From UBA6821 sp044236545 (GTDB lineage: Bacteria > Verrucomicrobiota > Verrucomicrobiia > Chthoniobacterales > UBA6821), in the NCBI GenBank assembly GCA_044236545.1, contig JBIIGI010000001.1:1-64000 (forward strand): a stretch of 64,000 nucleotides of DNA. Reading direction: 5' to 3'. The position numbers were made by a program, and so were the translations under genes. Below, piece after piece: positions 7,701 through 16,171 of this stretch (position 1 is the first letter of the stretch; each line of letters starts with the position of its first letter). Under the pieces are notes generated by a model. That model saw nothing but the letters and a program-made list of their open reading frames with translations, had not been told where the DNA came from and did not search any database.

Positions 7701-9521
7701 ATGCTTTCCCTCGAACATCTTTCCCTGCGTCTTGGCGAGGCCGATGATTCCCCTGCGCTTCTTTCCGATATTTCCGGAGTATTCCGGCGTGGCGAGTTCG
7801 TTGCCGTGATCGGCCCGTCAGGTTGCGGTAAAAGCACCCTGCTGAAGATGATTGCGGGGATCGCCATTGGGAAAGAGGAGGGGATCATCCGATGGGATGG
7901 ACGGGATCTTACCGAGGAGGATTTCAGACCCTCTGAGTTCGGTTATGTCCCCCAATTCAGCATTGCCCACGAGGAGTTGACGGTGGAGGAGAGCGTCGAT
8001 TACTCGGCACGCCTCCGTGTTGTTGGCCTTGGCGTAAAGGAACGCCAGGAACTGGTTTCCCGGCTTCTCGGCGAGGTCGGTTTGGAGGAGTTCCGCGAGC
8101 GTCGGGTGAAGGTGCTTTCCGGTGGCCAGAAGCGGCGCCTTGCCTTGGCCATGGAATTGGTGAGCAGTCCCCCGATCCTGCTCTGCGACGAGGTGACGAG
8201 CGGCCTCGACCCCCAAGCTGAGGAGGAGATCCTCGCTCTGCTCGGAAAGGTCGCGCATGAAGGGAACCGCCTGGTCATATCCGTCACCCACAGTCTGAAG
8301 GATCTCTCCGGCTACGATGCGGTGGTGGTGCTTTACAGGGGGGTGCTGGCCTATGGGGGCAAGCCAGATCACCTTGCCCATTATTTCAGGGTGGAGGATC
8401 CGAATCTTGTCTATGGTCAACTTGAAAGCCGCGATCCCGAGGGATGGCAGGCCTCGTGGAAAAAACATTCCGCGGCATTCGTTCATGAAGAGGGGAGTGC
8501 TACGGTTACGGGGAAGTCTTACCAGGAGGCTGACCGGAAAGTTTCCTGTCCCGAATGCGGGGGTGTCTGTGTCGGGGAGGTCAGGTTTTGTGCTGAGTGT
8601 GGATGCAAGATTCCCCTTAACCCCCTTTTGGAAAGCCTGAGTAATAGGCACCACGACATCCCGGGGAATCCCGGACTTTTCTCCCAGCTCATCACCTTGG
8701 TAGCGCGGAGATTTTTGATTTTTTTCCGAAGTCATTCGCAGATCTGGCTCCAGGCAGGGCTTATTTTCGGCTTTCCCTTCCTCGTCGCTCTCTTTGGATG
8801 GCATGGACTTCCCCAGATACGAAACCTGAGCATGGGGATGGATCTCAATGTGATCCAGCAACTCACCGAGGCGCATGATTTCCTCATCCAAGCGAGCAGG
8901 GTGGGGAGTCTTGTCTCCGGGATCGTCATGTTCGAGGTGATTCTCCTGACACTGATGGGTGCCAACAACGCGGGCCGGGAAATCGCCTCCGAACGCCAGG
9001 TTTTCGAGAAGGAAAAACTCTCCGGCCTCAGTCCCGTTGCCTATGTCGGCAGCAAGATCGTCTATCTCGGGATTCTCTGCGCCGTCCAATCCCTCTGGAT
9101 GGGGCTCTTCATCCATTTCACCTGCTCATTTCCCGGCATCCTCCAGGATCAACTTCTTTTTCTATTCCTCGTGAATGCGGCGACGACCTCCATCTGTCTG
9201 GCTATCTCAAGTTACATGGCCTCCGCTGAGCAGGCCTCGCTCGCCTCGATCTATCTGGTTGGATTCCAGTTACCTCTATCCGGAGCCGTTTTGGCTTTAC
9301 CTGCATGGCTGGCAACGGCTGTTCGTCCATTCATCGCCGCGTACTGGAGTTGGTCGGGAATGCTTCAGACTCTGCGTGGCGAACGCTACTACGACATCGT
9401 CAAAATGGTCATCCAAACGGGCCTTTCACCCGCGGCCCTGTGCCTCTGGGTGCTGGTGATCCACGTTGTTGTCGGAATCTTCCTGACATACCAAGGTTGC
9501 CAAAGAACGAGGATGGAGTGA
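7701..9521 (+). CDS. Fused ABC-2 transporter (ATPase plus permease) with zinc-ribbon linker
   Basis: A 606-residue half-transporter with the ATPase first and the membrane part second, the ABCG/White-like order. Walker A GPSGCGKST (about residues 38-46), signature LSGGQKRRLALAMEL, Walker B ILLCDEVTSGLDP and an H-loop THSLKDL are intact. Residues 283-302 form a zinc ribbon: CPEC at 283-286 and CAEC at 297-300. The C-terminal half has about six hydrophobic segments and the ABC-2 stretch NNAGREIASERQVFEKEKLSGLS between the first ones. The cargo is unknown. The ATG at 7701 is chosen because upstream codons lie inside antisense xylB sequence. An OppA-like lipoprotein follows after 91 bases. Confidence 0.9.
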   Translation: MLSLEHLSLRLGEADDSPALLSDISGVFRRGEFVAVIGPSGCGKSTLLKMIAGIAIGKEEGIIRWDGRDLTEEDFRPSEFGYVPQFSIAHEELTVEESVDYSARLRVVGLGVKERQELVSRLLGEVGLEEFRERRVKVLSGGQKRRLALAMELVSSPPILLCDEVTSGLDPQAEEEILALLGKVAHEGNRLVISVTHSLKDLSGYDAVVVLYRGVLAYGGKPDHLAHYFRVEDPNLVYGQLESRDPEGWQASWKKHSAAFVHEEGSATVTGKSYQEADRKVSCPECGGVCVGEVRFCAECGCKIPLNPLLESLSNRHHDIPGNPGLFSQLITLVARRFLIFFRSHSQIWLQAGLIFGFPFLVALFGWHGLPQIRNLSMGMDLNVIQQLTEAHDFLIQASRVGSLVSGIVMFEVILLTLMGANNAGREIASERQVFEKEKLSGLSPVAYVGSKIVYLGILCAVQSLWMGLFIHFTCSFPGILQDQLLFLFLVNAATTSICLAISSYMASAEQASLASIYLVGFQLPLSGAVLALPAWLATAVRPFIAAYWSWSGMLQTLRGERYYDIVKMVIQTGLSPAALCLWVLVIHVVVGIFLTYQGCQRTRME

Positions 9522-9612
9522 TGGAACTGGTCGACGAGTCGCAGGAACGGGATCCCGTTTCCCTTCATGATGCGTTGATCCGTACCCGATCAGGGTGCCG
9601 TGCTTTGACATC

Positions 9613-11205
9613 ATGAAACGGCTTTTCATCCCCGGTGCAGTTGCAGTGTTCCTGCTGATCAACGCCTGTTCCCCACCTCTGCAACGTCCCGACCTTGTGT
9701 TCATCAACGGAGCGGAACCCGAGACACTTGATCCCGCGCTGATCACAGGCCAACCGGAGGGGCGTCTGGTGAATGCTCTCTTCGAAGGATTGCTCCGTTT
9801 TGACCGGCATGGAAGGAGCGTCCCCGGCGTCGCATCCTCTTGGGAAATCTCGCCCGACCGCATGACCTATACGTTTCACCTGCGCCCTGATGCCAGATGG
9901 AGCGATGGGCGGCCGGTGAGGGCCGGTGATTTCCTCTCCTCCTGGCGCCGGACGCTCGAACCAGCCACGGCCTCAGCTTACAGTTACCAACTCTTTGCAG
10001 TGAAGGGTGCGGAGGAGTTTGCCGTCGGGAAAAGTTCCGATTTTTCCACGGTCGGGGCGAAGGCTCTCGACGAGATGACTCTGCTTGTGAATCTCCGTCA
10101 ACCCACCCCTTACTTCCTCGACCTCTGCGCGTTTCCGACGCTTTACCCGGTGAGAACCGACCTGATCGCGAAATACGGCGACGATTGGGTGAAGCCGGGC
10201 AAGATTGTTGGCAACGGGGCGTTTCTTCTCAAAGCGTGGCGAATCAATGACTCCGTCGAGTTGGTCAGGAATCCCCTCTACTGGGATGCTGCCCATGTAT
10301 CCCTGCGTTCCGTCCAAGCCCTCCCGATCAGCAAGGCGAATGTCGCCTACAACTTTTACGCCGCAGGTCAGGCCGACCTGATCATGGACAAGGGTCTCGC
10401 CCCTCCTTCCCTCCTCGACGCCCTGAAGGAACGACCCGATTTCCATGCCGCTCCCTTTCTGGGAACCTATTTCCTCCGGTTTAACTGCGCGAAAGGACCA
10501 TTCAAAGACGTGCGTGTCCGCAAGGCTTTCTCGCTGGCACTCGACCGGGGGCGTGTGACGACAAAGATCACCCGGGCTGGTGAGACGGATGCCTTAAGTT
10601 TCGTGCCTCCAGGCATTGCGGGATATCAGGCCCCGCCGGGATTGTCCCAGAATGCCGATGAGGCCCGGCGTTTGCTGGCAGAGGCGGGATACCCTGGAGG
10701 GGAGGGGTTTCCGCTGACATCCTATCTTTACAGCGAGGGGGAACTGAACGAGGGGGTTGCCATTGAGCTTCAGTCCATGTGGAGGGAGGTGCTGGGCGTC
10801 ACCGTCCAACTTGCCCGGCAGGAGTGGAAGGTTTATCTGAACTCCCTCGGATCCCTTGACTTCGGCATTGCCCGGTCCAGTTGGGTTGGGGATTACCCCG
10901 ATCCGAACACGTTCCTTGATCTCTTCCTCACCGGGAGCGGCAACAACCGGACTGGTTGGAGTAATCCCGTGTATGATGGCCTGATCAGAGACGCCGCGGC
11001 CGAGCCAGATCCGGCACGGCGTTTTGCGGTCATGAGGAATGCGGAGGAGTTTTTGGTCCGGGAACAGGCACCGATCGCCCCTCTCTTTTTCTACGTCGGG
11101 ATCCAGCTCTATGACGGAAATCGCCTGGGTGGCATTGAGGCCAATGTTCTTGACGAACACCCGATCCGTGAGATCTACCGAAAAGAAACCATTACTCATC
11201 CGTGA
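9613..11205 (+). CDS. OppA-like peptide ABC transporter substrate-binding lipoprotein
   Basis: A 530-residue SBP_bac_5 family protein. The start at MKRLF gives a lipoprotein signal with the lipidated Cys at residue 19 (LLINAC), so it is exported and membrane-anchored; a GTG six codons earlier is less likely. Family features include INGAEPETLDPAL near the mature N-terminus, YTFHLRPDARWSDGRPV, the VGNGAFLL stretch and VRKAFSLALDR. Such proteins bind oligopeptides and deliver them to Opp/Dpp permeases, but no such permease is here. The preceding ABC gene is an exporter type and is probably not its partner. Its stop overlaps the next GTG start (GTGA). Confidence 0.9.
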   Translation: MKRLFIPGAVAVFLLINACSPPLQRPDLVFINGAEPETLDPALITGQPEGRLVNALFEGLLRFDRHGRSVPGVASSWEISPDRMTYTFHLRPDARWSDGRPVRAGDFLSSWRRTLEPATASAYSYQLFAVKGAEEFAVGKSSDFSTVGAKALDEMTLLVNLRQPTPYFLDLCAFPTLYPVRTDLIAKYGDDWVKPGKIVGNGAFLLKAWRINDSVELVRNPLYWDAAHVSLRSVQALPISKANVAYNFYAAGQADLIMDKGLAPPSLLDALKERPDFHAAPFLGTYFLRFNCAKGPFKDVRVRKAFSLALDRGRVTTKITRAGETDALSFVPPGIAGYQAPPGLSQNADEARRLLAEAGYPGGEGFPLTSYLYSEGELNEGVAIELQSMWREVLGVTVQLARQEWKVYLNSLGSLDFGIARSSWVGDYPDPNTFLDLFLTGSGNNRTGWSNPVYDGLIRDAAAEPDPARRFAVMRNAEEFLVREQAPIAPLFFYVGIQLYDGNRLGGIEANVLDEHPIREIYRKETITHP

Positions 11206-12035
11206 AATCACGATTCTCCATCAAGGGATGCACCTCCCTGATCACAGGTGCGACCGCAGGCCTCGGTGCAGAGTTTGCCAGGCAACTGTCTCCCCATGCA
11301 AAGAGGTTGATTCTTGTTGGTCGCCGCGAGGAGCGTCTGAACGATTTGGCGGCGGAACTGAAAGGGAGATTTCCCTCCCTGAGGATCGACGCCTACAAGG
11401 CCGATTTATCACTGGCATCGGATCGTGAGGACTTGGCCGCATGGATTATCCGGGAGGAGATACCCCTCAACCTCATCATCAACAACGCCGGTCTCGGCGA
11501 CCTCGGGCACTTCGATAATGCCGAGTGGGGGAGGCTTTCGCCGATGCTGGAGGTCAATGTCACCGCCCTGACCCATCTCACACACCTTATCCTGCCGATG
11601 TTGAGGGCTCAATCTCCCTCTGGAATCCTGAATGTCAGTTCCGTCGCGGGATTCTTTCCCCTTCCCGAGATGGCTGTCTATGCCGCGACCAAGGCGTATG
11701 TAACCAGTTTCAGCGAGGCGCTCCGGATGGAGCTTGCACCCGAGGGGATTGCCGTAACGGCCCTTTGCCCCGGACCCGTTCCGACCGAGTTCTTTGAAGT
11801 GGCCAGTCGCGACGGTGAAGCGATCAGGGCGATGGATCGCTCCCATCCGTCATTGGCCACCACTCCTCAGGTGGTTGTCCGTGAGGCGCTCAAGGGGTTG
11901 GAGAGTGACAAACCGGGCGTGATTCCGAACAAGCTCGTGGCCCTACTGGTGAGGACGGTTTGTCTGCTGCCTTTCCCCGTGATCCGATCCGCGATCCGGC
12001 TTGGTGCGGGACCCAAAAAGCCGAAAAGGACGTAA
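11202..12035 (+). CDS. Short-chain dehydrogenase/reductase
   Basis: A 277-residue classical SDR, an NAD(P)-dependent oxidoreductase. Visible are TGATAGLG (cofactor loop, near residue 15), NNAG, the catalytic SSV serine and YAATK (Tyr/Lys pair), and the PGPVPTEF segment. The pattern resembles the DltE/YqjQ type of SDR; the substrate cannot be read from sequence. The GTG start overlaps the oppA-like stop codon, which indicates translational coupling. The C-terminus ends in a basic GPKKPKRT tail. Confidence 0.87.
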   Translation: MKSRFSIKGCTSLITGATAGLGAEFARQLSPHAKRLILVGRREERLNDLAAELKGRFPSLRIDAYKADLSLASDREDLAAWIIREEIPLNLIINNAGLGDLGHFDNAEWGRLSPMLEVNVTALTHLTHLILPMLRAQSPSGILNVSSVAGFFPLPEMAVYAATKAYVTSFSEALRMELAPEGIAVTALCPGPVPTEFFEVASRDGEAIRAMDRSHPSLATTPQVVVREALKGLESDKPGVIPNKLVALLVRTVCLLPFPVIRSAIRLGAGPKKPKRT

Positions 12036-12190
12036 GGAGTAAAATTCCCTGATTGCGGTTATGGAGGAGGGTAGATCCTTGTTGTATTCCTGAGTTCATT
12101 GTTTTTTGCCTCATTTCAGGCTTCGGAACAATCCACCATTGCTCCATCGCTTGATTGACGAGGGGTTCCGGATGGGGGAGAATCTCCCTT

Positions 12191-13219
12191 GTGAAAAGTT
12201 TCACAAGATGGTCCTCCAAAGAAATTGACCCGAAGTCGAACGCCTCGTTCGCCTCCGCGATCGAATTGATCGGTCCCGACCTCTATTCTGTCGAGGAGCG
12301 GATCCGCGAGCAGTCAAAGTCGGTTGATGTGGGGATTGAGCATTATTTCGAATATGCCATCGGGGGGAGCGGAAAGCGTCTCCGTCCCGCCCTTGCTCTG
12401 CTCTCCGGGGGAGCCACCGGCCGGATCGTCTCCGATCACGTCGATCTTGCCGTGATCGTGGAGCTCATTCATATCGCAAGCCTCGTCCATGACGATATCA
12501 TGGATGGAGCCGACCGACGCCGAGACCGCCCCACGCTTAATGCCAAGTGGGGTAATTCCCTCACTGTTCTGGTAGGTGATGTCCTTTTCGCACACGCCCT
12601 CCGTCTCTCCACCAAGTTTTCCAATTCCGATGTCTCCCGCCGGATTGCCGACGCCGCGGCCGATGTCTGCACCGGGGAGATCCTTCAGACCCAGCGGCGC
12701 TTCGACCTGAATCTGCCGCTTTCCGAGTATTACCGGATGGTCCAGATGAAGACCGGCGCCCTGTTCGCCGTCTCCTGCGAACTCGGGGCCTTCCTCAGCG
12801 GTGCTTCGCCCACGGTGATTGGCGCGCTGAAGAATTACGGAAACAAGATAGGAATCGCCTACCAAGTGCTTGATGACTGCATTGATCTTGTCGGGGACGA
12901 AGAAATGATCGGCAAGACGCTAGGCACCGACATCGCCTGCGGTAAATTCACTCTTCCGGTGCTCCTGCTGCTCCAAAACTCATCCCCGAAGAATCGCGAC
13001 GAGATTCAGGCGATGCTATTGGCCGAGGAGGGGATTTCATCCTCCGATCTTGCGGCCCTTGTCACCTCGCGCGGTGCTCTTCCGGCAGCCGTGGAGGCTG
13101 CCCGCTCGCTTGTTGACGAGGCGGAGTCCGAGCTTATCCATGTGCAGGACAATCGCCATGCCGCCGCCCTTCGGGCGATGACCGAGTATATTCGCGGGGT
13201 TCTTGAATCGCTTTATTGA
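12191..13219 (+). CDS. Trans-polyprenyl diphosphate synthase (octaprenyl/heptaprenyl type)
   Basis: A 342-residue all-trans polyprenyl synthase that extends an allylic diphosphate with isopentenyl diphosphate, most likely for quinone side chains. Both aspartate-rich motifs are present: HDDIMDGADRRRDRPT (first) and DDCIDLVGD (second), plus GGSGKRLRPAL near the N-terminus and the K-TG motif MKTGALF. The GTG at 12191 is chosen because GGGGAG lies about 10 bases upstream; an in-frame TTG at 12155 is the alternative. Chain length cannot be fixed by eye. A quinone role agrees with the bd oxidase genes at 20-23 kb. Confidence 0.9.
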   Translation: MKSFTRWSSKEIDPKSNASFASAIELIGPDLYSVEERIREQSKSVDVGIEHYFEYAIGGSGKRLRPALALLSGGATGRIVSDHVDLAVIVELIHIASLVHDDIMDGADRRRDRPTLNAKWGNSLTVLVGDVLFAHALRLSTKFSNSDVSRRIADAAADVCTGEILQTQRRFDLNLPLSEYYRMVQMKTGALFAVSCELGAFLSGASPTVIGALKNYGNKIGIAYQVLDDCIDLVGDEEMIGKTLGTDIACGKFTLPVLLLLQNSSPKNRDEIQAMLLAEEGISSSDLAALVTSRGALPAAVEAARSLVDEAESELIHVQDNRHAAALRAMTEYIRGVLESLY

Positions 13220-13275
13220 TTCCCGGATCGAATTTCCGTCCCTTGCCAAGAGACGGTCTTGTCATAAGGTGTGGG

Positions 13276-13971
13276 ATGATTTCAGAACGATTTCAGGAGA
13301 TTCCTCACAGGGAGAGACCGCGGGAGCGCCTGGTTGATCATGGGGCCAATGTCCTCACGGATGCCGAGTTGCTCGCGATTTTTTTGAGGACGGGAAAGGT
13401 GGGTCTCGATGTCCTGTCCCTTGCAAAGCTACTCCTCAAGGAGTGGGGATCGTTAAGGCGGCTCGCCGGATGCACAACAACCGAGCTTGCCAAACTTCCC
13501 GGCATGGGGCCGGCGAAGGCGGCTGAACTGAAGGCTGCCTTTGAAATGGGGCGCCGCATGGCTCAACCGGAGGGTGAAAGGATCCGTATTGATCGCGCCG
13601 GGGCGATCTATGATCTGCTCGGTGTCGAGATGCAGACGCTACCCCATGAGTCCCTCAAAGTTCTCCTTCTTGACACACGGCATGGTTTTCTTGAGATGAA
13701 GGAGATTTCCCGCGGCAGCCTGAACGAAAGCATCGCCCATCCCCGGGAGATCTTCCGCCCGGCAATTGCCAAGGGGGCATATGCCATCGCCGTGGCCCAC
13801 AACCATCCCTCCGGTGACCCGCAACCGAGTGAAGCGGACCGTCGTCTCACCCGTCGTCTGGCGGAAGCCGGAACGCTTCTGCAAATTCCTCTGGTCGACC
13901 ATGTCATTATCGGGGCGAAACGAGGGGAAAACGCACCCTACTTCAGCTTCCGGGAAGCAGGGTTGCTTTAG
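13276..13971 (+). CDS. radC: RadC family JAB-domain protein
   Basis: A 231-residue protein with a helix-hairpin-helix-like region (LPGMGPAKAAELKAAFE, about residues 75-95) and the JAMM metal-binding motif HNHPSGDPQPSEAD. A role in DNA repair is the historical label; the family's real activity is uncertain. The ATG at 13276 is chosen over an upstream GTG frame because the protein then begins at the conserved ERFQEIPHRERPRERL segment and AAGG lies upstream. It sits 56 bases after the polyprenyl synthase. Confidence 0.93.
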   Translation: MISERFQEIPHRERPRERLVDHGANVLTDAELLAIFLRTGKVGLDVLSLAKLLLKEWGSLRRLAGCTTTELAKLPGMGPAKAAELKAAFEMGRRMAQPEGERIRIDRAGAIYDLLGVEMQTLPHESLKVLLLDTRHGFLEMKEISRGSLNESIAHPREIFRPAIAKGAYAIAVAHNHPSGDPQPSEADRRLTRRLAEAGTLLQIPLVDHVIIGAKRGENAPYFSFREAGLL

Positions 13972-14078
13972 GAAATAGGTTGTTGGGGATCGGTGATCGG
14001 GGGCTTTTCCTTTGTCAGACCCCTCCTTGTGCCTGAAAACCTTTCATAATTCATCATTCATCCTTCATAATTTCCCAA

Positions 14079-14891
14079 ATGCCCTTCATCCACTCCACAG
14101 CTCTTGTCGACCCAGCTGCCTCCCTTGCCCATGATGTCGAGGTGGGTCCGGGTGTCATTATTGAGGCGGGTGCCGTGATCGGCGAAGCATGCCGGATCCA
14201 GGCCAGGGCGGTGATCACCGGACATGTCCGGATGGGCAAGCGTAACTTGATAGGCTACGGGGCCGTCATCGGGAGCGATCCCCAGGATTTTGCCTTCAGG
14301 GGGGAAACCCCGAGCATGGTCGAGATTGGCGATGACAACATCTTCCGCGAGTATGTGACCATTCATCGTGGAACCAAGGAGGGAAGCGTCACCACAGTCG
14401 GGAACAAGAATTTCCTGATGGTCGGAGCCCACATGGGTCACAACTCCTCGGTCGGCAACAACGTCATCATCGCCAACAACTGCCTCCTAGCCGGCTATGT
14501 AGAGGTGCAGGATGGGGCGGTACTCGGTGGCGGATCGGTCTTTCACCAGTTCATCCGCGTGGGAAGGCTTTGCATGGTCAGGGGCGGTGAGCGCTTCAAC
14601 AAGGACGTCCCCCCCTTCGTCTCGGCCTACGGGACGAGCCTTGTCTCCGGCATCAATGCTGTTGGGTTGAAACGCGCTGGGTTCAGCGCCGAGGCCCGCA
14701 TGGAAATCAAGCGTGCCTTCAAGCTGGTCTACCGTTCCGGGTTCAATATCTCCCAGGCCATTGAGGAGTCGAAGAAGCAGGCTTGGGGTACCGAGGCGCA
14801 GTTCTTCCTCGATTTCATCGCCTCGGCAAAGATGCGCGGGGTCAGTTCGGTGGCTCGTCGCGGAGCAACCGCCTCCTCCGACGAGGAATAA
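14079..14891 (+). CDS. lpxA: Acyl-ACP--UDP-N-acetylglucosamine O-acyltransferase
   Basis: A 270-residue LpxA, the first enzyme of lipid A synthesis, acylating UDP-GlcNAc at O-3. The N-terminal two thirds are hexapeptide repeats forming a left-handed beta-helix (IHSTALVDPAASL, VGPGVIIEAGAVIG, and so on). The AHMGHNSSVGNN segment carries the His pair that matches the catalytic site of the family. The helical C-terminus is complete. It shows that the cell makes lipid A and so has an outer membrane. No other lpx gene is adjacent. The leader is a TTCATAATT-type low-complexity stretch without Shine-Dalgarno motif, like that of ubiX. Confidence 0.96.
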   Translation: MPFIHSTALVDPAASLAHDVEVGPGVIIEAGAVIGEACRIQARAVITGHVRMGKRNLIGYGAVIGSDPQDFAFRGETPSMVEIGDDNIFREYVTIHRGTKEGSVTTVGNKNFLMVGAHMGHNSSVGNNVIIANNCLLAGYVEVQDGAVLGGGSVFHQFIRVGRLCMVRGGERFNKDVPPFVSAYGTSLVSGINAVGLKRAGFSAEARMEIKRAFKLVYRSGFNISQAIEESKKQAWGTEAQFFLDFIASAKMRGVSSVARRGATASSDEE

Positions 14892-14894
14892 AGG

Positions 14895-16163
14895 CTAAGC
14901 TGTCTCGAGAGCCTGCAGTGCTGCCCGGTGGACCAAGCGCACGGGAACCCCGTGTTTTTCCGCGGCCTCGGCACAGGAGGAGAACTCGGGAGACTCCTGA
15001 AGGACCTTGCCGTTCCGCTGCCCGACCTTTACCAAGATCAGCCCGTAGGGGGTCTCGACCGACCGGTGGTGACGTTCAAGGATGGTTCTATCCAGGCGAT
15101 GCCGACGCACGCCGAAGGAGGTGGTTTCGCTGAGAATCAGATCGGTGAGGGAGGCGGCCTTCTGCTCATGGCAGAGGACTTCCAGAATCCAACCCGAGCG
15201 TCCCTTCTTCATCACGGTCGGCGTGAGGGTGGCATCGATGGCCCCGGAGGCGAGGATGGCCTCGAGAGCGTACGCGGCGTGTTCCGGGGTGAGGTCGTCG
15301 AGGTTGGCGCGGAGTTCGATCACCTCGTCCTTTCCTGTGGTTGAGGAGTCCGTCGAGTCACCCAGAATCATACGGAGGGCGTTGGGACGATTGGGTGTGA
15401 TGCGGGAGCCAAGCCCGTAACCTATGGCCGATACGCTCATCTCGGTCATGACCCCAAACGCTGAGGCAAACTCAGCGATCATGGCCGCTCCGGTCGGGGT
15501 GATGTGTTCCCACGGCTCCTCGACCTGACGGAATGGGATTCCCTTGAGAAGGGCGATGGTCGCCGGCGCGGGGAGGGGGAATGTCCCGTGGGCGCAGTGA
15601 ATGTGGCCCGTGCCCTCGATGAGTGGGCCACAGGTGATCCTGTCCAGGTTCAGGGACTCCAATCCTGCACAGGCACAGACGATATCGGCGATGGAATCCT
15701 CAGCCCCGACCTCGTGGAAGCCGACGCTTTCCGGAGGAACGCCATGGATGGCTCCTTCCGCCTCGGCGATCCTCTGGAAAACCGAGAGAGTCCGCTCTTT
15801 GACCCTGGGGGCCAAAAAGCTTACCTCGAGCAACTGACGGATATCGGCATGGTTCCTGCCATGGGCGTGATCGTGGGGATGGTCATGGTGGTGAGCATGC
15901 TCTCCATGATGATGGCGGCCGTGATCATGGTGGTGGTGATGTCCGGCCAACTCACCCTCGATTCCATCGTGTCCCTCGACCCGGAAGCGCCATCCAGCGA
16001 TTCCACCCCGATCTCCCCGCTCGAAGCGGCACCTGGGGAGCTGGACCGGAAGGGAGGCAAGGGCATCCTGAAAGACGTCCTCCACCACACCGAGATCCCG
16101 CAGGGCTCCCACGGTCATGTCGCCGCTGACTCCGGAAAAGGGATCGATATGGAGGATTCGCAT
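14895..16163 (-). CDS. larC: Nickel pincer cofactor biosynthesis protein LarC
   Basis: A 422-residue LarC (formerly DUF111), a CTP-dependent nickel insertase that completes the pincer cofactor of lactate racemase and related enzymes. The start MRILHIDPFSGVSGDM is the classic LarC N-terminus; an upstream frame of 47 codons is not supported. A very His-rich stretch (about residues 90-120, HHHHDHGRHHHGEHAHHHDH) fits nickel binding or storage. GFHEVGAEDSIADIV and ITPTGAAMIAEF are conserved. No larA, larB or larE is here. It is convergent with lpxA (3 bases apart) and divergent from the C39-like gene. Confidence 0.93.
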   Translation of the reverse strand: MRILHIDPFSGVSGDMTVGALRDLGVVEDVFQDALASLPVQLPRCRFERGDRGGIAGWRFRVEGHDGIEGELAGHHHHHDHGRHHHGEHAHHHDHPHDHAHGRNHADIRQLLEVSFLAPRVKERTLSVFQRIAEAEGAIHGVPPESVGFHEVGAEDSIADIVCACAGLESLNLDRITCGPLIEGTGHIHCAHGTFPLPAPATIALLKGIPFRQVEEPWEHITPTGAAMIAEFASAFGVMTEMSVSAIGYGLGSRITPNRPNALRMILGDSTDSSTTGKDEVIELRANLDDLTPEHAAYALEAILASGAIDATLTPTVMKKGRSGWILEVLCHEQKAASLTDLILSETTSFGVRRHRLDRTILERHHRSVETPYGLILVKVGQRNGKVLQESPEFSSCAEAAEKHGVPVRLVHRAALQALETA

Positions 16164-16171
16164 GGAACGAA

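Noticed and set aside
7818..9116. 432-codon open frame antisense to the ABC transporter
   Set aside because: It is a shadow of a real gene; no domain is visible in it.
12089..12100. Half copy of family 1 repeat arm (CCTGAGTTCATT)
   Set aside because: Only 12 bases match and there is no partner arm, so chance cannot be excluded.
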